From CAIMMJ01 sp037131955 (GTDB lineage Bacteria; Bacteroidota; Bacteroidia; UBA4408): a stretch of DNA of 12,890 bases. The position numbers were made by a program, and so were the translations under genes. Of the stretch, positions 7,427-12,890 are shown in pieces; position 1 is the first letter of the stretch; each line of letters opens with the position of its first letter. The notes below the pieces were generated by a model. The model did not search any database. It worked only from the letters and a program-made list of their open reading frames with translations, and was not told the DNA's origin. The stretch is taken from positions 1 through 12,890 of the forward strand of contig JBAXQC010000076.1 in the NCBI GenBank assembly GCA_037131955.1, in the 5' to 3' direction.

Positions 7427-9157
7427 TTAATAAAAAATAGATTTATATTTTTCTTGTTTCATCACATTCTCAAAAGTGTCTTCAAACACTTCTTTTCCAT
7501 TTTCCATAATCAAAACTTTGTCACATTTTTTTGCCAAGAAACTATCGTTGCTCGATACAACTATGGTCCACCTGTGTTCTTCTGAAAACAACCAATTGGT
7601 TATTTTTTCTTTATCTTCTCCTTCTAAATTGGTAAGGAAATCATCAAGTATTAATACCTTAGGTTCTTTAATAATACTTCTTGCTAAGATAATTTTGCTT
7701 AACACTGTTCTTGGAAACTTTCTTCCTTCTGGATCCATCATCGTTTCAAATCCTTTTTCTGTTTGTTTAATAAAATCCATTAACCCAAACGTGTTACACA
7801 CCTCTACAAGTTTAGTCATATCCACATCTTTGCCCATTGTTAAATTATCTTTTAGAGACGCCTTAAAAATATCTTGCTGGGACAAATTATCACCTATAAC
7901 TTTTTGCAAGGATGTCATTTTTATATTTCTAACAGGTATATCATTGAATGATAATTCTCCTTCAAAACTTTCGTAAAATCCACAGAGTAAATCTATCAAT
8001 GTAGATTTTCCTGAACCATGCAAACCAGAAATGCAAATCTTTTCTCCACGCTCTAATTCAAAGCTTACCCCATTTAAGGAAAATTTTGTTTGGCCGGTAA
8101 AATTATAGCCTAAATTTTTTACCGATATTTTTACTCCTTGGCTGCAATCAACTTTTGTAAAATCAACACCCTTGTCGTTATCTATAGGAATGTCTGTAAC
8201 GTAACCTACTTTTTCTAACGCAGTAAGAGTATCAAATACTGTAGACATGCTATATACTGCCTTTTCAACGGCTGCAGTTAATGAAATAACAATTATTTCG
8301 GCCGCTACAAATTGTCCTATGTTCAATTGTTTATCTACAACTAAGATACCGCCTAAAACTAAAAAAGTGGCTGTGATTACTATTTTAAAAATCACTTCGG
8401 CACGCAATTGTGTCTTTATTATTCTAAAATGATTTTGTCTGGCCGAAATGTATTTATTAACAATGTCGTTTGTTTTGTTTAGAGCCAAATCGTCGCTGCC
8501 CGAAAGTTTAAAGGTACCCATTGTTCTGGCAAGTTCTTCGAGCCAAGCCGCCATTTCGTATTTTTCGTTACTTGCAGCAATACTTGTATCTACGCCCGGA
8601 TTAAATGTTAATCTAAACAACACTACTAGAAGTGAAAGAAATATAAATCCAAAAAAAACAAAAAGTGGATGATAAAAAGCAAGTATAAGTAAGCTAAAAA
8701 ACACTTGCACACCAGCAGTAGTAAAATCTAACACAACTTTTTCTAAACCTTTTTGAATGTTTAATACATCAAAGAATCTGTTTACCAATTCTGGTGGATA
8801 AAACTTATGCAATAAATCCATTTTAAAACGGGGAATTCTGTAAGCAAATTCAAATGCTGCTCGTGCAAATAATTTTTGTTGTAGAATTTCAATTATCGAT
8901 TGTTGCAAGATTTTTAAAATTCCACTAAATGATAATCCCAGAATAATTAATATAATTAGCACAAACCATGAAGTAGAAACTTGTTGAGAAGAAATAATCC
9001 CAATAATCGCTTGCACTCCCAAAGGCAGAGAAAGTGCAATTATACCCCCAAAAATTGCGTAAAAATAAATGTAAAAAATTTCTTTTTTATCTACATTTAT
9101 TAATGAAAACAGTCTTTTTAAAGAACTTGCGCCATAAGATTTTCCTGCTTGTGCCAT
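7427..9157 (-). CDS. ABC exporter subunit (fused TMD-NBD), no peptidase domain, degenerate ATPase motifs
   Basis: The 576-residue half-transporter has a six-helix type IV exporter membrane domain (hydrophobic segments near 29-55, 63-83, 145-163, 162-182, 255-274 and 280-300) followed by a nucleotide-binding domain from about 340. The Walker A GLHGSGKST (378-386) is perfect. Elsewhere the domain departs from consensus. FPRTV (481-485) replaces LSGGQ just before KIILARSI. Walker B VLILDD (501-506) has Asp506 at the catalytic Glu position. WTIVVSSND has Asn537 where the H-loop His belongs. The Q-loop position appears to be Ser426, with QQ next to it. There is no N-terminal C39 peptidase. It is the first gene of the exporter operon and would pair with the HlyD and TolC proteins. 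As a homodimer both ATP sites would be degenerate; a heterodimer would need a partner encoded elsewhere. The substrate is unknown. Confidence 0.92.
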   Translation of the reverse strand: MAQAGKSYGASSLKRLFSLINVDKKEIFYIYFYAIFGGIIALSLPLGVQAIIGIISSQQVSTSWFVLIILIILGLSFSGILKILQQSIIEILQQKLFARAAFEFAYRIPRFKMDLLHKFYPPELVNRFFDVLNIQKGLEKVVLDFTTAGVQVFFSLLILAFYHPLFVFFGFIFLSLLVVLFRLTFNPGVDTSIAASNEKYEMAAWLEELARTMGTFKLSGSDDLALNKTNDIVNKYISARQNHFRIIKTQLRAEVIFKIVITATFLVLGGILVVDKQLNIGQFVAAEIIVISLTAAVEKAVYSMSTVFDTLTALEKVGYVTDIPIDNDKGVDFTKVDCSQGVKISVKNLGYNFTGQTKFSLNGVSFELERGEKICISGLHGSGKSTLIDLLCGFYESFEGELSFNDIPVRNIKMTSLQKVIGDNLSQQDIFKASLKDNLTMGKDVDMTKLVEVCNTFGLMDFIKQTEKGFETMMDPEGRKFPRTVLSKIILARSIIKEPKVLILDDFLTNLEGEDKEKITNWLFSEEHRWTIVVSSNDSFLAKKCDKVLIMENGKEVFEDTFENVMKQEKYKSIFY

Positions 9158-9198
9158 TCCTATTTAATTAATAATTGTGTTGGTGTAAAAAAGCATTA

Positions 9199-9209
9199 TT
9201 TACAGTAAA
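9199..9209. promoter_or_regulatory. 11-bp palindrome, possible operator for the TetR-type regulator
   Basis: TTTAC-A-GTAAA is a perfect 5-bp inverted repeat around one central base. It lies about 42 bp upstream of the ABC gene start and overlaps the stop codon of the possible leader ORF. A related AGTAAAGTAA sits at 9217-9226. TetR repressors bind palindromes near the promoters of the operons they regulate, but most operators are longer than this. The site also lies downstream of the predicted promoter rather than on it. Confidence 0.2.
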
Positions 9210-9268
9210 ATGTTTGAGTAAAGTAATGCAAATACTTCTAAAAATAAAAACTGAAAATGATCCTTCAT
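9200..9268 (-). CDS. Possible 22-residue leader peptide/uORF upstream of the exporter operon
   Basis: An ATG at 9268-9266 opens a 22-codon frame ending in TAA at 9202-9200. The peptide begins MKDHFQFLFLEVFALL and ends YSNILL. It is strongly hydrophobic after a charged start, like a tiny membrane peptide or leader. It lies between the predicted minus-strand promoter (9295-9302) and the ABC gene start at 9157, so it would be on the same transcript. There is no clear Shine-Dalgarno sequence. A frame this short can occur by chance in AT-rich DNA, so the call is tentative. Confidence 0.22.
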   Translation of the reverse strand: MKDHFQFLFLEVFALLYSNILL

Positions 9269-9294
9269 GAAATACTTAATATTTATAATTGCCG

Positions 9295-9326
9295 CAAAAA
9301 TATAGTATTACTATTACAAAAAGCAA
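9295..9326 (-). promoter_or_regulatory. Candidate promoter for the exporter operon (TAnnTTTG type)
   Basis: On the minus strand, TATTTTTG (9302-9295) matches the Bacteroidota -7 consensus TAnnTTTG. TTG at 9326-9324 lies 21 nt upstream, within the usual distance for the -33 element. Transcription would start near 9288, giving a leader of about 130 nt before the ABC gene. The bases just after the -7 box (CGGC) resemble those of the secDF promoter candidate. Confidence 0.45.
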
Positions 9327-9490
9327 TTTTACTTGTTTAAAAATATTAAAATCTAATAACAAATACATAAATATCTATTAAACAATGTATTACAATATTA
9401 TTTTAGAGTTTAAATCAGTTAAAAATCAAATTTGACGAATAAAACTTTCGTAAAAAATGAATAATAAAACTCAAATTTCAATCCCTTTGC

Positions 9491-9498
9491 TATATTTG
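9491..9498 (+). promoter_or_regulatory. Candidate -7 promoter element for secDF (TAnnTTTG)
   Basis: TATATTTG matches the Bacteroidota -7 consensus exactly and is followed by CGGAC. A start site near 9505 would leave a leader of roughly 58 nt before the secDF ATG. No convincing -33 TTTG is seen at the expected distance upstream, so the assignment rests on the -7 box and its position. Confidence 0.5.
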
Positions 9499-9562
9499 CG
9501 GACTTTTTTAAACCAATTTAAACAGAATAAACAAATAACCAAAAGATTTTAAAGGAAGAGAT

Positions 9563-12500
9563 ATGCAGAACAAAGGTGCCATCAAGTTTTTTGCCATTGC
9601 CCTTGCAGTGGTATGTATTTTTCAGTTGTCATTTACTTGGATTACAGGCAGAGTAGAAAACAAAGCAGACGAATATGCTAGTACAAAATTAGAGAAGTTA
9701 AAAAAATCAACGGCTGCAGGTCAAATAAATGCAGACAGTTCTTATGCAGCATTTGAGAAGAGATATTTAGATAGTATTTCTTCTGTTGGAGTTTATAATA
9801 TTCTTTTAAAGAATTACACTTACAGAGAGTGTAAGGAAAAAGAGCTGAACTTAGGTTTGGATTTAAGAGGAGGAATGAACGTAATTATGGAGATTGCAGA
9901 ATCAGACATCATTCGTTCTATGAGTAATAACTCTAAAGATGCCAACTTTAACAAAGCAGTAGACAATGCTGTAGTTGCTCAAAAAAACAGCCAAAAAGAA
10001 TTTGTGGCCTTGTTTTTCGACGAGTACAAAAAAATAGATCCAAACATTCGTTTGTCCTCTATATTTAACACTTTAGAGTTAAAAGAAAAAATTAAATACG
10101 AATCAACTAACGAAGAAGTTTTGGCGGTGATAACCAAAGAAGCCAATGATGCAATTGACCGTTCATTTAATATTTTAAGAACCCGTATTGATAAATTTGG
10201 TGTTACTCAACCCAACATTCAAAAACTAGGAAACACTGGTAGAATATTAATTGAATTGCCAGGCGTAAAAGACAAAGAGAGAGTTAGAAAACTATTACAA
10301 GGTACTGCGAATTTAGAATTTTGGGAAACGTTTGACAACAAGGATATTCAACCTGCCTTGGTTGAGGTAAATAAAAGATTGGTATCAATTAAGAAAGGAT
10401 TAAAAACCGATACTCTTTCAGCAGTAGATTCTAGTGCCACTAAAACTGCCGATTTAACACCTGTTGCTCAAAAAGCAAATGCTGATTCTGTTAAAAAAGC
10501 AGACGATGCAAAAGGAGCTTCATTGGATATGGCAAAAAATGATTCGGCCACTGCCAAAAAAGATTCATCTAAAGTAAAAGCCAAAGAAGAAAATCCATTG
10601 TTCGATATTTTATCTCCTTCGGTAGTAAGAAGAGATAACGGTTATTACCCTACCGATGGACCAGTAGTAGGAGTTGCTGCTGTTGCAGATACTGCTCAAA
10701 TAAGCAAAATTTTTAGAATGCCTCAAGTTAAATCATTGCTTCCAAGAAATTTAAAATTACTTTGGACAGTTAAGGCATTTGACAAAGAAGGTAAATTTTT
10801 GCAATTAGTAGCTATAAAAATTACAAGCAGAGACGGCAAAGCACCACTAGAAGGTAATGTAATTACAGATGCAAGTGGAGATTTTGCTCAAAATTCTTCT
10901 AAAGCAGAAGTTTCTATGGCAATGAACGCCGAAGGCGCTCAATTGTGGAAAAGATTAACAGCCGAAAACATTGGTAAAAGTGTTGCAATTGTTTTGGACG
11001 ATTATGTGTACTCTTTCCCTACAGTGCAAGCAGAAATTAGCGGTGGTCGTTCATCAATTACTGGAAATTTTTCTATTAACGAAGCAAAAGATTTAGCCAA
11101 CATTCTTAAAGCGGGTAAATTGCCTGCACGTGCAAGAATTGTGCAAGAGGATGTGGTTGGTCCTTCATTAGGAAAAGAAGCAATTTCGGCAGGATTTATT
11201 TCATTTGTAATAGCAGTAATTTTAATTATGCTTTACATGGGAGTTTATTACAACAAAGCAGGTTGGGTGGCCGATGTTGCTTTGGTGGCAAACATCTTTT
11301 TTATTATGGGAATATTAACTTCTCTTGGAGCAGTGCTTACACTCCCTGGTATTGCTGGTATAGTTCTTACCATTGGTTTATCTGTTGATGCCAACATTTT
11401 AATTTTTGAGAGAATAAGAGAAGAACTTGCCGATGGAAACAGCTTAAAAATGGCCGTAAGAGAAGGATTTAAAAATGCTTTGTCTTCTATTATCGACTCC
11501 AACTTAACCACATTAATTTTGGGTATCATACTTTACATTTTTGGAACAGGTCCTATTCAAGGATTTGCAACAACCCTAATTATTGGTATTTTAACTTCAT
11601 TGTTTTCTGCCTTGTTTATTTCGAGATTAATTTTTGAATGGATGTTAGAAAAAAATCAGTCTATAGCTTTTTCTATTCCTGCAACAGCAAACTTGTTTAA
11701 AAACTTAAACATCAATTTTGTTGGTAAAAGAAAATTGTATTACATCATTTCTGGAATTACCATTACCATTGGAATGATTGCTTTTTCTCAAAAAGGTTTA
11801 AACCTTGGAGTTGACTTTAAAGGAGGAAGGAGCTACATTGTAAGATTCGACAAAGACATTCAAGCACAAGAAGCTCGTGAAAAATTAGCAGTACCTTTTG
11901 CTCAAGCACCTGATGTGAAAACGTTTGGAAAAAACAACCAGTTAAAAATAACAACAGCTTATAAAATTGAAGACCAAACAGGCGATGCAGATAATATTGT
12001 AGAAGAAACTTTATTAAAGGGATTAGAAGGAGTTGGTGGCTCTACAAAAATTGAAATAATGTCTTCTACAAAAGTAGGTCAGAATATTTCCGATGACATT
12101 AAATCGTCTTCGGTGTGGGCAATATTATTTTCTTGCTTACTAATGTTTGTGTTTATATTTATTAGATTTAAAAAATGGCAATTTGGATTGGGTGCAGTGG
12201 CTGCATTGGTGCATGACGTTTTAATTATTCTTTCGGTATTTTCTATTTTTAATGGACTGTTGCCTTTCTCTTTAGAAATTAACCAAGATTTTATTGCAGC
12301 AATTCTAACGGTTATGGCCTACTCCATGACAGATACTGTTGTGGTGTTTGACAGAATTAGAGAATTCTTAGAAATAAATAAAAAGAACGATAAGTTAAGC
12401 CAAGACACTCCAAAAATTATCAATTATGCATTAAATGGAACTTTAAGTAGAACTATTAATACATCACTTACCATTTTCTTTGTATTGCTTGCCATCTTTA

Positions 12501-12628
12501 TTTTTGGGGGAGAAGTAATTAGAGGTTTCTCTTTTGCATTGTTGGTAGGAATTGTTATTGGAACTTATTCTTCTATTTGCATAGCAACTCCAATTGTTAT
12601 TGACTTTGACAGAAAGAAAATAGAATAG
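9563..12628 (+). CDS. secDF: SecD-SecF fusion, protein-export membrane protein
   Basis: SecDF uses the proton gradient to complete Sec-dependent export across the inner membrane. The 1021-residue fusion has a first membrane helix (about 7-26), the SecD motif LGLDLRGGMNV (97-107), a periplasmic P1 region, and VGPSLGKEAI (532-541). SecD helices follow, with LSVDANILIFERIREEL (606-622) and GPIQGFATTLIIGI (663-676). The SecF half has a helix at about 724-741, LGVDFKGGRSYIV (748-760), STKVGQNISDDI (835-846), YSMTDTVVVFDRIREF (920-935) and the closing helices. Asp609 and Asp924 match the membrane aspartates linked to proton transport in Thermus SecDF. A low-complexity A/K/D/S segment (about 282-343) is inserted in P1. 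An AAAGGA (9551-9556) precedes the ATG by 6 nt. The gene stands alone with its own promoter and terminator candidates. Bacteroidota commonly encode this fused form. Confidence 0.97.
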   Translation: MQNKGAIKFFAIALAVVCIFQLSFTWITGRVENKADEYASTKLEKLKKSTAAGQINADSSYAAFEKRYLDSISSVGVYNILLKNYTYRECKEKELNLGLDLRGGMNVIMEIAESDIIRSMSNNSKDANFNKAVDNAVVAQKNSQKEFVALFFDEYKKIDPNIRLSSIFNTLELKEKIKYESTNEEVLAVITKEANDAIDRSFNILRTRIDKFGVTQPNIQKLGNTGRILIELPGVKDKERVRKLLQGTANLEFWETFDNKDIQPALVEVNKRLVSIKKGLKTDTLSAVDSSATKTADLTPVAQKANADSVKKADDAKGASLDMAKNDSATAKKDSSKVKAKEENPLFDILSPSVVRRDNGYYPTDGPVVGVAAVADTAQISKIFRMPQVKSLLPRNLKLLWTVKAFDKEGKFLQLVAIKITSRDGKAPLEGNVITDASGDFAQNSSKAEVSMAMNAEGAQLWKRLTAENIGKSVAIVLDDYVYSFPTVQAEISGGRSSITGNFSINEAKDLANILKAGKLPARARIVQEDVVGPSLGKEAISAGFISFVIAVILIMLYMGVYYNKAGWVADVALVANIFFIMGILTSLGAVLTLPGIAGIVLTIGLSVDANILIFERIREELADGNSLKMAVREGFKNALSSIIDSNLTTLILGIILYIFGTGPIQGFATTLIIGILTSLFSALFISRLIFEWMLEKNQSIAFSIPATANLFKNLNINFVGKRKLYYIISGITITIGMIAFSQKGLNLGVDFKGGRSYIVRFDKDIQAQEAREKLAVPFAQAPDVKTFGKNNQLKITTAYKIEDQTGDADNIVEETLLKGLEGVGGSTKIEIMSSTKVGQNISDDIKSSSVWAILFSCLLMFVFIFIRFKKWQFGLGAVAALVHDVLIILSVFSIFNGLLPFSLEINQDFIAAILTVMAYSMTDTVVVFDRIREFLEINKKNDKLSQDTPKIINYALNGTLSRTINTSLTIFFVLLAIFIFGGEVIRGFSFALLVGIVIGTYSSICIATPIVIDFDRKKIE

Positions 12629-12645
12629 TATAAATTAAACTATAC

Positions 12646-12681
12646 AAAAGCCCCGTATTTTATTATAAGTACGGGGCTTTT
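12646..12681 (+). terminator. Rho-independent terminator of secDF
   Basis: AAAAGCCCCGTA (12646-12657) and TACGGGGCTTTT (12670-12681) form a perfect 12-bp stem, extendable inward by three further pairs including one G-T. A T-run continues to 12684. The structure begins 17 nt after the secDF stop. The A-run on the 5' side means it could also work for transcripts coming from the minus strand. Confidence 0.92.
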
Positions 12682-12690
12682 TTTATTATT

Positions 12691-12802
12691 CGTTGGGGTC
12701 CCGTTTTAGAGGAAGAGCTATGCAGTTAGTGAGCCGCACCGCCACGGCGGTCTCTCGTGTTGTTGCGATTGCAACAGATTGGCTAACGAGGACTTCTTTT
12801 TT
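12691..12802. ncRNA. GC-rich foldable intergenic element (candidate structured RNA or dispersed repeat)
   Basis: Between the secDF terminator and the window edge lies a patch whose core (12721-12780) has 34 G/C out of 60, far above its surroundings. It can form a multi-branched fold on the plus strand. The pieces are: a closing stem 12708-12715/12793-12800 (two G-T pairs); GTTAG 12725-12729 with CTAAC 12783-12787; a hairpin ACCGC 12738-12742/GCGGT 12747-12751 extended by GAG 12731-12733/CTC 12752-12754 across a CCGC bulge; and TGTTGC 12761-12766/GCAACA 12771-12776 with a GATT loop. It ends in a T6 run (12797-12802), as an intrinsic terminator would. I recognise no known RNA family and see no promoter for it. 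A dispersed REP-like repeat is an equally good reading. Confidence 0.4.
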
Positions 12803-12848
12803 CTGTGTTTTCTGCGCAATTAGAAAAATGTTGTCTATCTAAAAAATG

Positions 12849-12890
12849 TTACTTTCTCAATTCAAAATTTTGTCCTAAATAAACTTTTCT
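12849..12890 (-). CDS. Possible 3' end of a convergent gene running in from the right edge
   Basis: On the minus strand, 13 codons read RKVYLGQNFELRK and end in TAA at 12851-12849. The peptide looks like a natural protein C-terminus, and a convergent gene here would explain the terminator downstream of secDF. Only 42 bases are visible, so neither the gene's existence nor its family can be established. Confidence 0.3.
   Translation of the reverse strand, partial: RKVYLGQNFELRK

Larger units (their letters stand above)
9158..9562. other. Divergent AT-rich intergenic region between exporter operon and secDF
   Basis: This 405-bp gap is strongly AT-rich with no conserved gene. It contains candidate Bacteroidota-type promoters in both directions, a possible short leader ORF on the minus strand, and two short inverted repeats: TTTACAGTAAA at 9199-9209, and AATACAT/ATGTATT at 9362-9368 and 9385-9391. 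In DNA this AT-rich, short inverted repeats are expected by chance, so their role as TetR-type operators is only a possibility. Nothing else recognisable is seen between about 9330 and 9485. Confidence 0.6.

Noticed and set aside
7427..9157. Reading the ABC gene as a bacteriocin-type transporter with a C39 peptidase.
   Set aside because: The N-terminus goes directly from a short cytoplasmic stretch into the first membrane helix; there is no room for a peptidase domain and no double-glycine leader gene nearby.
9362..9391. Inverted repeat AATACAT/ATGTATT with a 16-nt spacer as a regulator operator.
   Set aside because: A 7-bp A/T-rich match with a long spacer is easily found by chance in this composition, and it lies outside both predicted promoters.
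12703..12723. GTTTTAGAG followed by GAGCTATGC looks like pieces of a type II-A CRISPR repeat or tracrRNA partner.
   Set aside because: There is no repeat array, no second copy, no spacer pattern and no cas gene in the window. The match is split by extra bases and is most likely coincidence.
12725..12787. GTTAG ... CTAAC ends around a foldable core resemble an integron attC site.
   Set aside because: The boxes do not satisfy GTTRRRY/RYYYAAC, the orientation is wrong, and no integrase or cassette gene is near.

Overview
The window looks like chromosomal DNA from an AT-rich member of the Bacteroidota; I cannot place it more finely. The evidence is a C-terminal tail resembling a type IX secretion sorting domain, a fused SecDF, a LysM/PBP1-type binding-protein C-terminus of the kind seen in this phylum, and two candidate promoters with the Bacteroidota -7 element TAnnTTTG. 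An O2-dependent HemF indicates an organism that meets oxygen, and KdsA indicates LPS, so a Gram-negative envelope. No transposase, integrase, CRISPR array, tRNA or rRNA is visible.

Layout. (1) Positions 1-3570, plus strand: a tight four-gene run. It holds the C-terminal end of a periplasmic-binding-protein-like protein, hemF (heme synthesis), kdsA (KDO synthesis for LPS), and an exported repeat protein ending in a divergent T9SS-like tail. Gaps are 2 nt, a 10-nt overlap and a 4-nt ATGA overlap. (2) Positions 9157-3582, minus strand: a five-gene operon converging on the first one with only 11 nt between stop codons. In transcription order it encodes an ABC permease/ATPase without a peptidase domain, an HlyD-type adaptor, a TolC-type outer-membrane protein, a CutA-like small protein and a TetR-type repressor. 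Junctions are +4, -1, +6 and +2 nt. It is a complete tripartite envelope exporter with its own likely regulator. (3) Positions 9158-9562: a 405-bp AT-rich divergent intergenic region with candidate promoters facing both ways and a possible 22-codon leader ORF on the exporter side. (4) Positions 9563-12628, plus strand: secDF, followed by a strong intrinsic terminator. (5) Positions 12691-12802: a locally GC-rich, foldable patch in otherwise AT-rich DNA, unexplained by any gene. At the right edge there may be the last 13 codons of a convergent minus-strand gene.

The most unusual protein is the exporter ATPase. It keeps a perfect Walker A, but the ABC signature, the catalytic glutamate, the H-loop histidine and probably the Q-loop glutamine are all replaced in the same polypeptide. 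No second ABC subunit is encoded in the window. The most unusual non-coding object is the GC-rich structured patch downstream of secDF. Everything here comes from reading the sequence; no database search or folding program was run.
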